NCBI GenBank assembly: GCA_947498785.1
Contig: CANMLS010000026.1
Location: forward strand, 16,761-80,760
Direction of reading: 5' to 3'
DNA length: 64,000 nt
Source of the DNA: an uncultured Aquimarina sp.
GTDB taxonomy: Bacteria; Bacteroidota; Bacteroidia; Flavobacteriales; Flavobacteriaceae
The notes below the pieces were generated by a model. That model worked only from the letters and a program-made list of their open reading frames with translations, did no database searches and had not been told where the DNA came from. Each line of letters starts with the position of its first letter. Position 1 is the stretch's first letter. Below are positions 54,900 through 63,956 of the stretch, one piece after another. A program made the translations under genes and the position numbers.

Positions 54900-55166
54900 T
54901 CACTTTCCCCATTTAATTCGATTCCAAATTCTTTCATGAAAGAAATATAAAATCATTTTGGTCACAAAATCAATAGACGCTATAGAAGTAGCAAGTGCTA
55001 TTTCTCCAGTTAAAATATAGGATACAATCAATGTATCTAATGTCCCCACCACTCTCCAGCTTACTGCTTTTGCAATACTACGTATAGGTTTCTCAGAAGT
55101 TTTATCACCCTGATATGTTGTTTTCTGTACGGATACTTTATCTAATATCATTTGATCTACAATCAT
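54900..55166 (-). CDS. DUF2061 membrane protein, first gene of the sulfur operon
   Basis: An 88-residue protein with two membrane-like helices and the DUF2061 pattern KPIRSIAKAVSWRVVGTLDTL followed by YILTGEIALATSIASID, then FFHERIWNRIKWG. The family often occurs in sulfate assimilation operons in Bacteroidetes. It is 58 bases upstream of cysH. A role in sulfate uptake or in organising the pathway has been suggested by context alone. Confidence 0.85.
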   Translation of the reverse strand: MIVDQMILDKVSVQKTTYQGDKTSEKPIRSIAKAVSWRVVGTLDTLIVSYILTGEIALATSIASIDFVTKMILYFFHERIWNRIKWGK

Positions 55167-55195
55167 TTTTTCTTAAATTCTATTACCCTATCGGA

Positions 55196-55320
55196 TTAGT
55201 AGATTAAAAAACAAATGTATATATAAAATTTGTGTATTAGTCCAAAATACCAAAAAATTCTTACCAAAATGTAATGAATTACGATATCCTCAACAAAAAC
55301 TCTACTAGTTTAGTAGATTA
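55196..55320 (-). promoter_or_regulatory. Candidate regulatory repeats and promoter of the cys operon
   Basis: TTAGTAGATTA occurs exactly twice on plus, at 55196-55206 and 55310-55320. The distal copy is part of the palindrome CTACTAgttTAGTAG (55302-55316). The minus strand TACATTTG at 55219-55212 is a perfect -7 element, which places transcription start near the proximal repeat. The operator function is an inference; Rrf2-type regulators bind similar sequences, but no regulator is encoded here. Confidence 0.5.
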
Positions 55321-55478
55321 TTAAAACAATATTCAGGAATTGGACGTAACAATTAACAAATGATTCTATAATTTTCATTAAGTATTCTTAAAAATCACAA
55401 AAAAACAGGTTAATTTAAAAACAGTTACAATATGCTTCCTTACTCGCCGTTGTTCTCATATTAGTAATTAAAAACAAT

Positions 55479-56024
55479 ATGATCAAAATGAAAAGATTTG
55501 CAATGCTTTTATTCTTAGTAAGTACTCCGTTATTTTTTTCTTGCAATAGCGATGATGATGATACTCCTACACAAATAGATTTAAATTTAATCTCTGGAGA
55601 ATGGGACTTAACAGGAATTAAATCCGAGGATGGAAAAGCTTCTGCTACTATTAGTAATATTTCTGTAAATGGCGACTACAATGTTTCTGGAAAAGATTTC
55701 AACGCTGAGGCTATTTTTACAGATGGTGAACCCAACACTTTTACCAGCTCAGGAAGCTTTATTTCGGTAGCCTCAATTACTTTTGCAACTCAAGATCCCA
55801 TTGAGTATGAAAGAGAAATACCTAATTTTATCGGAGCAGGAGAATGGAAAGCTGAGGGTAATATATTAACGACTATTGTTGAGGGTGTAAAAAGCTCATT
55901 CGAAATTGTTTCTTTAACTGAAGAGACAATGAGTTTAAAAGTGGAAATTAACGAAACCATTGAGCAACAAAATATTACTTTTGAGATAACAGGAAGTCAG
56001 GTTTTCACCTTGACTAAAAAATAA
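55479..56024 (+). CDS. Lipoprotein, lipocalin-like
   Basis: A 181-residue lipoprotein with signal MKRFAMLLFLVSTPLFFSC (lipobox LFFSC; the alternative start at 55488 fits better), followed by an acidic spacer NSDDDD and a predicted beta-rich domain: LISGEWDLTGI at its start and QVFTLTKK at its end are typical of lipocalin-like (DUF4923-type) Bacteroidetes proteins. Substrate unknown. Surface exposure is plausible as the +2/+3 acidic residues match Bacteroidetes export signals. It is divergent from the cys operon. Confidence 0.75.
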   Translation: MIKMKRFAMLLFLVSTPLFFSCNSDDDDTPTQIDLNLISGEWDLTGIKSEDGKASATISNISVNGDYNVSGKDFNAEAIFTDGEPNTFTSSGSFISVASITFATQDPIEYEREIPNFIGAGEWKAEGNILTTIVEGVKSSFEIVSLTEETMSLKVEINETIEQQNITFEITGSQVFTLTKK

Positions 56025-56042
56025 AAACATTTTTTATTATCT

Positions 56043-56079
56043 AAAAAAAGACTCAGTGTTTTACTGAGTCTTTTTTTTT
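56043..56079. terminator. Bidirectional terminator between convergent genes
   Basis: AAAGACTCAGT (56047-56057) and ACTGAGTCTTT (56063-56073) pair perfectly over a five-base loop, with A-rich and T-rich flanks on both sides. It separates the plus lipoprotein from the minus gamma-synthase gene, serving both. Confidence 0.92.
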
Positions 56080-57256
56080 ATACTTTTCCTAATGCTTGTT
56101 CTATATCCTTAATAATATCATCGACATGTTCCAACCCTACAGAACATCTAACCATACCATCTGTAATCCCCACAACTTCTTTATCTTCATCAGCTAATTT
56201 GCTATGTGTTGTAGAAGCAGGATGCGTTACTATAGTCCTAGTATCTCCAAGATTAGCCGATAAAGAACACATTTTAATACTATCAAAAAAGGTTTTCCCT
56301 GCCTGCACTCCTCCACTCACTTCAAAAGCAACAATATTGCCTCCTGATTTCATTTGCCGTCTAGCGATTTCATATTGTGGGTGAGATTTTAGAAATGGAT
56401 ATTTCACCCAATTAATTTTGGGATGTGCTTCTAAAAACTCAGCTAATTTATAGGCATTTTCACAATGACGATCTACACGAACAGCCAATGTTTCTAAACT
56501 TTTAGATAATACCCAGGCATTAAAAGGTGATAGTGCTGGTCCTGTATTGCGAGAGAATAAGTAAATCTCTCTAATCAACTCTTTTTTACCCACGGTTACC
56601 CCTCCTAATACTCTTCCTTGACCGTCTATCAACTTGGTAGCCGAATGTATAACAAGATCTGCTCCAAACTGAATGGGGTTTTGTAAATATGGAGTTGCAA
56701 AACAGTTATCAATAATCAAAAGTAAATTATGCTTTTTAGCAATTTTACCCAACACCTCTAAATCCAGAATATCTACTCCCGGGTTTGTAGGAGATTCTGC
56801 ATATAGAATTTTGGTATTAGGCTGAATCAAACTCTCTATCTTTTCGGTCTCGTCTACTCTAAAATAACTTGTTTCTATATTCCACTTAGGGAAATACTTA
56901 GTAAACAATGTATGTGTAGATCCAAAAATAGATCGTGCTGATATAATGTGATCCCCAGAATCTAATAAAGCTGCAAATGTCGAGAAGACCGCTGCCATAC
57001 CAGTTGCAAATGCATACCCATCTTCTGCTCCTTCTAACTTACAAATTTTATCTACAAATTCTGTAGTATTAGGGTTACTAAAGCGGCTATATAGATTACG
57101 ATCTTTCTCTTCTGCAAAAGCTGCTCTCATTTCCTCAGAATCTTCAAAAACAAATCCCGAAGTCAAATACATTGGTGAAGAATGCTCCAAAAACTGTGTT
57201 TTTTCGGTCTGTGTTCTAACTGCTTGTGTTTCAAAATTTATACTATCGAGACTCAT
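56078..57256 (-). CDS. metZ: Trans-sulfuration PLP enzyme (O-acetyl/succinylhomoserine sulfhydrylase or cystathionine gamma-synthase)
   Basis: A 392-residue Cys/Met metabolism PLP enzyme. LysPLP lies in VIHSATKLIDGQG; SPTNPGVDILD, YAFATGMAAV and SLGDTRTIVTHPASTTHS are typical. It would condense an activated homoserine with sulfide (direct sulfhydrylation) or cysteine. With metX (acetyl donor) and metY also present, this second paralogue suggests a metZ-like role; exact specificity is not readable. It overlaps osmC by four bases and ends the operon. Confidence 0.88.
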   Translation of the reverse strand: MSLDSINFETQAVRTQTEKTQFLEHSSPMYLTSGFVFEDSEEMRAAFAEEKDRNLYSRFSNPNTTEFVDKICKLEGAEDGYAFATGMAAVFSTFAALLDSGDHIISARSIFGSTHTLFTKYFPKWNIETSYFRVDETEKIESLIQPNTKILYAESPTNPGVDILDLEVLGKIAKKHNLLLIIDNCFATPYLQNPIQFGADLVIHSATKLIDGQGRVLGGVTVGKKELIREIYLFSRNTGPALSPFNAWVLSKSLETLAVRVDRHCENAYKLAEFLEAHPKINWVKYPFLKSHPQYEIARRQMKSGGNIVAFEVSGGVQAGKTFFDSIKMCSLSANLGDTRTIVTHPASTTHSKLADEDKEVVGITDGMVRCSVGLEHVDDIIKDIEQALGKV

Positions 57257-57678
57257 ACTACCTTATTATTTACTACCACTTTATATGCTATTGTAGCAGT
57301 TGGTTCCAATGTTTTAGATACCGAGCAATATTTTTCAAATGATAATTGCGCTGCTCTTTTTGCTTTTTCGGGAGCTATTTCCCCTTCAAGAAATACAGTT
57401 ACTACTATATTTTTAAAAGGCTTTGCTCCATCAATTTCTTCTCGACTACCATCGACTTCTGCTCTATAATCCGTAATTTCTTGTCGTTGTTTCCTTAAAA
57501 TTGATATTACATCAATCGCGCTACATCCTGCAACTCCCATTAACACATACTCCATTGGGCTCGGTGCTAAATCATGTCCTCCAACCTCGGCTTTACTATC
57601 AATATGAGTGACGTGCCCTCTCTCATTTTTTAACTCGAAATGGTAATCGTTATCTATTCTTTTGAGTTGTATTTTCAT
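57253..57678 (-). CDS. OsmC family protein
   Basis: A 141-residue thiol-peroxidase-like protein with the conserved Cys in GVAGCSAIDVISILRKQRQ and the second expected Cys in KYCSVSKTL near 122. Family members (OsmC/Ohr/YhfA) reduce organic hydroperoxides. Co-transcribed with the methionine genes, it overlaps metZ by four bases; may help protect sulfhydryl chemistry. Confidence 0.92.
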   Translation of the reverse strand: MKIQLKRIDNDYHFELKNERGHVTHIDSKAEVGGHDLAPSPMEYVLMGVAGCSAIDVISILRKQRQEITDYRAEVDGSREEIDGAKPFKNIVVTVFLEGEIAPEKAKRAAQLSFEKYCSVSKTLEPTATIAYKVVVNNKVV

Positions 57679-57711
57679 TATTCTAATATTTATTTTTCAA
57701 TTTAACATGAC

Positions 57712-58917
57712 TTAATTAATATCCCCTCCAACCGGAAGACCACTCGGAACAGCACTCACAACTTCTTTATCAAAATCAGTTTCATTTAATGTATTCAAAA
57801 AAGAAATGATTGGCGCCATATCTTTAACTTTAATTCGTATTTTTTTTACCAAAGAATCTAATTGATCGTCAGCAATATTAGGGTTTTGAGATTTTCCTGA
57901 AGCTATATCTTCATAAAACTCTAATACTTTTTGTAAGCTTTTCATGTTACCATTATGCATATACGGTGCTGTAAATTGCAAATTTCTTAAGGTTGGAGTT
58001 CTAAAAGAAAACTGTTCATCAAAACCTCTGTCTGGTATTTTTAATATATCATTTTCTTGTAATCCCAAAACATGCATTTTATAATCAGAAAACATAGGCC
58101 CTATATGGCAATTCGCACAACCTACTTTTTTAAACAACTTAAAACCTTCTTTTTCTGAAAGGGAAATTGCATTTTCGTCTCCTGCTATATATTGATCAAA
58201 ACGAGAATTATTTGTTACCAAAGTTCTTTCAAAAACAGCTATCGTTTTGGATAAATTAACACTATTAATAGCATCTTTCTCTCCAAACGCCTCTTCAAAT
58301 AATTGTTGATATTCAGGAATTGCTTTCAATCTAGCAATAACAACATCCAGGATGTCCTTTTCAGCATATTTACGACCTCTCATTTCTTCAAGAGCTTTGA
58401 TTGGTTCTAAAGCCTGTTTTTCTAAACTTTCTACTCTCGAATCCCAAAACATCGGAGCTTTATCAGGGTCATATTCATTATTCATGTCAATACCATTATA
58501 TGCTGTATTTAAAATAGTATGAGCATTTCTTTTCACAAAAGGAATATCATTTGGTTTATTAAAAACCCGATTACTTCCAAAACCTTTTCCATTTACACCA
58601 ATAGAAATATCCCGAAACTCAGCATAACCATTCTTAGGATGATGACAAGTAGCACAAGCTACATCTTTATTACCTGACAATATCGGATCAAAAAAAAGTA
58701 ATTTTCCTAAAGCAGCTTTTTCAGGAGAACTAGGATTATCTTTGGGTGATTTTACCGTTTTAGGGAGCGCTGTATATTGAACTAACACATCTTCTTTAGC
58801 AATTGTTTCATAATTAACTTTTTCTGAATTAAAGCAACCGACTACAAAAAAGCACACTAAACCTAACAATAAGTTCTTTTTTTGCCAAATAATTGTATAT
58901 CCTATTGTAATCTTCAT
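57712..58917 (-). CDS. Diheme cytochrome c peroxidase-like lipoprotein
   Basis: A 401-residue exported diheme peroxidase of the CcpA/MauG family. It has a lipobox-type signal (LGLVCFFVVGC, Cys28) and two c-type heme sites, CATCH at 88-92 (low-potential) and CANCH at 267-271 (high-potential). The peroxidase would reduce hydrogen peroxide in the periplasm. The ATG overlaps the thrA stop (TAATG), so it is truly embedded in the methionine operon, an unexpected position. Confidence 0.92.
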   Translation of the reverse strand: MKITIGYTIIWQKKNLLLGLVCFFVVGCFNSEKVNYETIAKEDVLVQYTALPKTVKSPKDNPSSPEKAALGKLLFFDPILSGNKDVACATCHHPKNGYAEFRDISIGVNGKGFGSNRVFNKPNDIPFVKRNAHTILNTAYNGIDMNNEYDPDKAPMFWDSRVESLEKQALEPIKALEEMRGRKYAEKDILDVVIARLKAIPEYQQLFEEAFGEKDAINSVNLSKTIAVFERTLVTNNSRFDQYIAGDENAISLSEKEGFKLFKKVGCANCHIGPMFSDYKMHVLGLQENDILKIPDRGFDEQFSFRTPTLRNLQFTAPYMHNGNMKSLQKVLEFYEDIASGKSQNPNIADDQLDSLVKKIRIKVKDMAPIISFLNTLNETDFDKEVVSAVPSGLPVGGDIN

Positions 58918-61331
58918 TATCCTTTTTCTGTTAATCTCAATATATCTCCAAAAACACCTCTTGCTGTAACTGCTGCACCAGCACCAGCACCTTGAATTAC
59001 TATGGGTTGGTCTCCATAAGACTCTGTATAAATCTCGAATATAGAGTCAGAACCTTTTACCTGTCCTAATGCGCTACTTTGAGGAACAGAAACTAATTTT
59101 ACATCAAGATTTCCTTTTTCTTTGGATAAATCTCCCCAAAGATCACCAATATACCTCAATACATGATTAGGTTTTTGCTCTTCTTTAATTTTTTGGTATA
59201 CAGGGTTCAAGTTATTTAATTTTTCTAAAAACTCTTGAGCTCTTCCTAATCTCAATTCTTCTGGAATTAAATTATGAATATTTATGTCATCAAATTCGTT
59301 GCTTAAATCCAATTCTCTTGCCAAAATCAATAACTTTCTTCCTACATCATTTCCACAAAGGTCTTCACGAGGATCTGGCTCTGTAAACCCTTTATCAATC
59401 GCTTCTTGTAGAACTTCACTAAACAATCGATTTTCATTAGAATATGTATTAAACAAATAGCTTAATGACCCCGAAAAAACTCCTTTGATTCTTGTGATAT
59501 TTTCTCCTGACAAATGCAACAATTTGATAGTATCAATAAGTGGCAATCCAGCTCCTACATTAGTTTCATATAAATACTGTTTTTGATTGCGCTCTAGTTT
59601 TTCTCTTAATTTTTTATAAAAATCAAAACTTAATGTATTTGCTACTTTATTTGAAGACACCAAATCAAAACCATGTTCTACCAGATGTATATAATGTGCT
59701 GTAAATGCTTCGCTTGCTGTATTATCTATAGCTATCAAATTTTCTAGATGATGTTCATCTGCATATCTAACAATATCTTCTATGGTATATGAAATTCCTT
59801 TTTCATCGATATCGTCTTTCCAATGTTTATTTATGCCATTTTTATCTAAAAGTACTTTTCTAGAATTCGCTACTGCAAAAATATTAAGGTTTATTTTTTT
59901 TCGTTTTTCGATCTGCTCTGAAGATTTCAGAATTTGTTCTATCAACGTACCTCCTACTAATCCGTGACCAAATATTGCAAGGTTAATTTTTTTAGCGATT
60001 TCAAAAATTTCTCCATGAATTACGTTTAACGCACGATGCAATTGTTCTTTTTTCACTACTAAACTTACGGTTGCACCAGTAACTGTATTATTAAAAAGTA
60101 ATGGGATCACTTGGTTTTTGATCAGTGCATTATAGGGTTTATGAAATGTACTCAAATCTTGACCAATAATTGAAATCACCGATACATTTTCTTCTATTGA
60201 AATACCACTAACATCGCGTTTGTGAAAATCAGATTCAAACTCTTGTTCTAATACAGCCTTAGCTTCTTTTGCTTTATCTGCTTCAACAACAAATCCTATT
60301 CCTCGCTCTGAAGAACCTTGAGAAATAATACTAACACTAATATTTTTATGTGCTAATACTCTAAATATTCTTGCATCTACACCTACTTTACCTAAAAGTC
60401 CTCTTCCTTCAAGGTTAATCAAAGCTACATCCTCTATAACTGAAAGAGATTTAATTCCTTTTTCACTTGAAGTAGCGGTAATTAAAGTTCCATCATTTTT
60501 ATAATCAAAAGTATTCAATATCCTAAGAGGAATGTTCTTTTCTATTAGCGGTATAATGGTCTTTGCATGAAGAATATTAGCTCCAAAGTATGCTAATTCA
60601 TTAGCTTCTGCAAATGACAATCTTTCTATTTTCTTCGCATCTGGGACCAAATCTGGATTTGCTGTATAAATCCCATTAACATGAGTAAAATTTTGTAATT
60701 CCTCAGCTTCTAGATAATTTGCCAATAATGATGCTGTATAATTGCTTCCATTCCTACCTAAAGTAGTTGTTTCATTATTGGTATTAGATGCTATAAAACC
60801 AGTAACTACATTTACAGTAGTTCCATTATGTTTATTAAAATGGCTAATCACATTTTCTTTAGACAACTTATCCAGAGGTTGGGCATCTCCAAACTGAGTA
60901 TCCGTAATTATAAGCGATCTACTATCAGTAAAATTAGCTTTAATATCTTTTTCTCGCAGGAGTTGTGTCACCAATTTTGCTGAAATCACTTCCCCTTGAG
61001 ATAGTACTTGATCTTTTATTCTTTTACTATAATCTCCTAAAAGAGACACTCCTTCAAAAAGTTTGTCAAGTGTTTCGAATTCCTGAGTAAAATCTACACC
61101 CTTAAAATCATCTAATTGATATTTTTTAAGAACTTCTAATTGTTCTTGATAAGGTTTGCCTTTTGATGCTTTTTCGAGAATCTCTTCTAGTTCATCTGTG
61201 GTATTACCCCTTGCAGAGAGCACCACTGTTATCCTCTCATTTTTTCTAACTTTATCTTCAATTATATTAATTACAGAATGAATTCCTTTTCCATTAGCTA
61301 ATGATTTTCCTCCAAATTTTAAGATTTTCAT
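58917..61331 (-). CDS. thrA: Bifunctional aspartate kinase / homoserine dehydrogenase ThrA
   Basis: An 804-residue fusion: aspartokinase (about 1-290, MKILKFGGKSLANG), two ACT regulatory repeats (about 300-445), and homoserine dehydrogenase (about 455-800, IFGHGLVGGTLIEQI and NVGAGLPLIDTIK). It makes homoserine for methionine and threonine. In this operon, under a SAM riboswitch, it is apparently dedicated to methionine. It lies 10 bases after metX. Confidence 0.95.
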   Translation of the reverse strand: MKILKFGGKSLANGKGIHSVINIIEDKVRKNERITVVLSARGNTTDELEEILEKASKGKPYQEQLEVLKKYQLDDFKGVDFTQEFETLDKLFEGVSLLGDYSKRIKDQVLSQGEVISAKLVTQLLREKDIKANFTDSRSLIITDTQFGDAQPLDKLSKENVISHFNKHNGTTVNVVTGFIASNTNNETTTLGRNGSNYTASLLANYLEAEELQNFTHVNGIYTANPDLVPDAKKIERLSFAEANELAYFGANILHAKTIIPLIEKNIPLRILNTFDYKNDGTLITATSSEKGIKSLSVIEDVALINLEGRGLLGKVGVDARIFRVLAHKNISVSIISQGSSERGIGFVVEADKAKEAKAVLEQEFESDFHKRDVSGISIEENVSVISIIGQDLSTFHKPYNALIKNQVIPLLFNNTVTGATVSLVVKKEQLHRALNVIHGEIFEIAKKINLAIFGHGLVGGTLIEQILKSSEQIEKRKKINLNIFAVANSRKVLLDKNGINKHWKDDIDEKGISYTIEDIVRYADEHHLENLIAIDNTASEAFTAHYIHLVEHGFDLVSSNKVANTLSFDFYKKLREKLERNQKQYLYETNVGAGLPLIDTIKLLHLSGENITRIKGVFSGSLSYLFNTYSNENRLFSEVLQEAIDKGFTEPDPREDLCGNDVGRKLLILARELDLSNEFDDINIHNLIPEELRLGRAQEFLEKLNNLNPVYQKIKEEQKPNHVLRYIGDLWGDLSKEKGNLDVKLVSVPQSSALGQVKGSDSIFEIYTESYGDQPIVIQGAGAGAAVTARGVFGDILRLTEKG

Positions 61332-61341
61332 TTTTCTTGCT

Positions 61342-62304
61342 TTAAAAAATATCTTTTAACAATTTACTTAATTGCTCAAACTCTATTAAAAAAGCATCAT
61401 GACCATGTACAGAATTAATAATCCCATGGGTAACATTATGCTTCACTTCTTGTAACTCTTTAAACGTTATTTTATCTTCAGCTGCCGTAAAAAAGATATC
61501 AGAATCCACACTAATAATATGAATATTAGAATGTATATACTTAGCTACTTCTCTAAAACTCCCTCTATTTTCTGTAATATCGATATTGGCCAGAATATGA
61601 TTTAATTCTTTATATGCAGAAAGTGTAAATCTACTATCCAATCGTTCTCCGTGATACATAAGCCAACTTTCTACATTATAAACACTTCTTTCTTCATTAA
61701 AAGTTCTATCAAATTTTTGTTTAAACGATTCTGGAGATCTATAAATAAGCATTGCATGCAATCTTGCATCATGAACTGGGTTATTAGAATTTAATAAAAT
61801 CTGTTCTTGCACCAGACAATTTGCTTTTAACCAATCTGTAGATTTCCAATCTGTGGCAACAGGAATAAGGTTCTTTATTAATCTAGGTTCTAGAGCAGCC
61901 ATTTCCCATGCTATTCCTCCTCCTACAGAACCTCCAATTACAGCATATAATTCGTCTATTTTTAGTAATTTCAATCCTTCAGAAAAGATGGCTGCAATAT
62001 CTCTTGCATTAAAAGTTTTATAATCTTCAATTAAATTCTCTTTAATCCCATCATACCCGTTTCCGGGAATATTAAATGATAAAACAGTATATCGATTAGT
62101 ATCAATACATTTTCCTTCTCCTATCAGACCACTCCACCATCCGTCTGAACCGCATACCGTAGAATTACCAGTAAGCGCATGATTCACCAATACAATTGGC
62201 GCTTGATAAAGTGGTCTACCAAACACTTGATATGTTAGTGTAATATGATGGATACATCTAGTTTTTACAGTAGTAAAATTCGAAATGTCAAGTTTTTGAA
62301 GCAT
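61342..62304 (-). CDS. metX: Homoserine O-acetyltransferase MetX
   Basis: MetX makes O-acetylhomoserine. The 320-residue alpha/beta hydrolase-fold protein has VNHALTGNSTVCG (near 40), nucleophile Ser in VIGGSVGGGIAWEMA (near 145), and the His in HGHDAFLIEFE at the C-terminus. The catalytic Asp is in ISVDSDIFF. Shorter than the 350-380 typical but complete. Between metY and thrA in the methionine operon. Confidence 0.92.
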   Translation of the reverse strand: MLQKLDISNFTTVKTRCIHHITLTYQVFGRPLYQAPIVLVNHALTGNSTVCGSDGWWSGLIGEGKCIDTNRYTVLSFNIPGNGYDGIKENLIEDYKTFNARDIAAIFSEGLKLLKIDELYAVIGGSVGGGIAWEMAALEPRLIKNLIPVATDWKSTDWLKANCLVQEQILLNSNNPVHDARLHAMLIYRSPESFKQKFDRTFNEERSVYNVESWLMYHGERLDSRFTLSAYKELNHILANIDITENRGSFREVAKYIHSNIHIISVDSDIFFTAAEDKITFKELQEVKHNVTHGIINSVHGHDAFLIEFEQLSKLLKDIF

Positions 62305-62332
62305 GGGAAAAGTATATATAACTCTTTAATTT

Positions 62333-63622
62333 TTATTTGACAGTTTCGGTTATCTTGGCAAAAGCCCTCTCTAAATCCCCTTTTAGATCTTCGATATCCT
62401 CTAATCCAACGGACAATCTTATTAAATCCTGTGTTACACCTGTAGACTCTTGTTGACTAGTATCTAATTGTTGATGCGTAGTACTTGCAGGGTGAATAAT
62501 CAAAGATTTTGTATCCCCAATATTAGCTAGTAAAGAAAAAATCTTTGTCTCATTTGCTACAGTTTTTGCGGAATCAAATCCTCCTTGTACTCCAAAAGTT
62601 ATGATACCGCTTTGTCCTTTTGGCAAATATTCTTGAGCTAATTTATAATACGAATCTCCTTCTAATCCAGGGTATTTCACCCAAGTTACTTCATCTCTAT
62701 TTTGTAACCATTTTGCTAAAGCTAATGCATTCTCGCTATGCTTTTTAATTCTAATCTCTAAAGTTTCTAAACCTTGCAAAATCTGAAATGCATTAAATGG
62801 ACTTAATGCAGCACCATGATCTCTCAATCCTTCTATTCTTGCTTTAGCAATAAACGCCGCTGCGCCCAATGCTTCATGATATATTAATCCATGATATCCA
62901 GGAGATGGCTCTGTAAATTCAGGAAATTTACCACTAGACCAATCAAAAGTTCCTGCATCTATAATTGCACCTCCCAAAGAAGTTCCATTACCGCTGATAT
63001 ATTTGGTAAGAGAATGAATAACGATATTAGCCCCGTATGCTATAGGATTTAACAAAGCTGGGGTGGCAACGGTATTATCCACAATTAAGGGTACTTTATG
63101 AGCTTTAGCTTCTCGTGAAATTGCTTTTAGATCTAGTACATCCAACTTTGGATTACCAAGAGATTCTACAAAAAATGCTCTTGTATTTTCTTGTGTGGCA
63201 TTTTTAAAATTTTCAGGATTCGAAGGATCCACAAATGTAGTAGTAATCCCAAATCTCGGTAAGGTAACCCCCAAAAGGTTATAGGTTCCACCATACAAAC
63301 TACTCGAAGCAACAATATGATCGCCAGCTTTAAGTAACGTGAGTAATGTCGTATTGATTGCTGCAGTACCTGATGCGGTTACAACTGATGCAATACCTCC
63401 CTCTAATGCCGCAAGACGTTGTTCTAAAACGTCATTTGTAGGATTGTTTAAACGGGTATAAATATATCCAGATTCTGATAAATTAAACAAGCTTGCCGCA
63501 TGATCGGCATCCTTAAAAACATATGAAGTGGTTTGATAAATCGGTACCGCTCTGGTTCCCGCATTAGCAGATACGTCATGCCCAACATGTAAAGCTTCTG
63601 TTGCAAATTTTTGTGTGCTCAT
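62333..63622 (-). CDS. metY: O-acetylhomoserine sulfhydrylase MetY
   Basis: A 429-residue PLP enzyme that uses sulfide and O-acetylhomoserine to form homocysteine directly. LysPLP is in IVIHSLTKYISGNGTSLGG; SLGNPKLDVLDL and SLIIHPASTTHQQL are typical. The extended length over 420 residues distinguishes MetY from gamma-synthases (380-400). It is the first gene after the SAM riboswitch at 63736-63840. Confidence 0.94.
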   Translation of the reverse strand: MSTQKFATEALHVGHDVSANAGTRAVPIYQTTSYVFKDADHAASLFNLSESGYIYTRLNNPTNDVLEQRLAALEGGIASVVTASGTAAINTTLLTLLKAGDHIVASSSLYGGTYNLLGVTLPRFGITTTFVDPSNPENFKNATQENTRAFFVESLGNPKLDVLDLKAISREAKAHKVPLIVDNTVATPALLNPIAYGANIVIHSLTKYISGNGTSLGGAIIDAGTFDWSSGKFPEFTEPSPGYHGLIYHEALGAAAFIAKARIEGLRDHGAALSPFNAFQILQGLETLEIRIKKHSENALALAKWLQNRDEVTWVKYPGLEGDSYYKLAQEYLPKGQSGIITFGVQGGFDSAKTVANETKIFSLLANIGDTKSLIIHPASTTHQQLDTSQQESTGVTQDLIRLSVGLEDIEDLKGDLERAFAKITETVK

Positions 63623-63735
63623 AATTTTCTGTTTAAAATTTTAATAATAAAATACAAATACATCAAACATTATGTTTGGTTATAGAAAATTAAAAAGAAA
63701 GGAAAACGACAATTACAAGAAAGCAATTGTATCGA

Positions 63736-63840
63736 GTTATCTTTTTCGCCGAAACGAATAGAATTTAGCACCTTCTCTAAATGAATCTAAAGGGTTGCTA
63801 AGGTTTCACTGGGTCTATTCCCTCCACCTTTCTTAATAAC
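63736..63840 (-). promoter_or_regulatory. SAM (S-box, SAM-I) riboswitch upstream of metY operon
   Basis: On minus: GTTATTAAGAAAGGTGGAGG, then GTGAAACCTTAGCAACC and GAAGGTGCTA, closing with GATAAC that pairs with the opening bases (P1). Core segments match the metH copy at 45688-45787. A weak ACAATT/AATTGT hairpin and T-rich run follow (about 63700-63730), a possible terminator of the expression platform. Confidence 0.93.
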
Positions 63841-63935
63841 TTACTAATATGTATAAGAAACTTCATGACAAAACTAGTGAATATTTTTAAACTGTATCAT
63901 TTTTATTTAAAAAATTATTTTATTCAGTAAATAAT

Positions 63936-63956
63936 CCTCGGGGCAAGCCCACGAGG
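63936..63956. repeat. GC-rich hairpin near right edge
   Basis: CCTCG (63936-63940) plus GGG pairs with CCC plus CGAGG (63952-63956) around CAAG with one unpaired A. Base composition is markedly different from its AT-rich surroundings. A second weak hairpin (63964-63981) with six T follows on plus. It could be the terminator of a gene outside the window or an end of a mobile element; the data do not decide. Confidence 0.45.
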
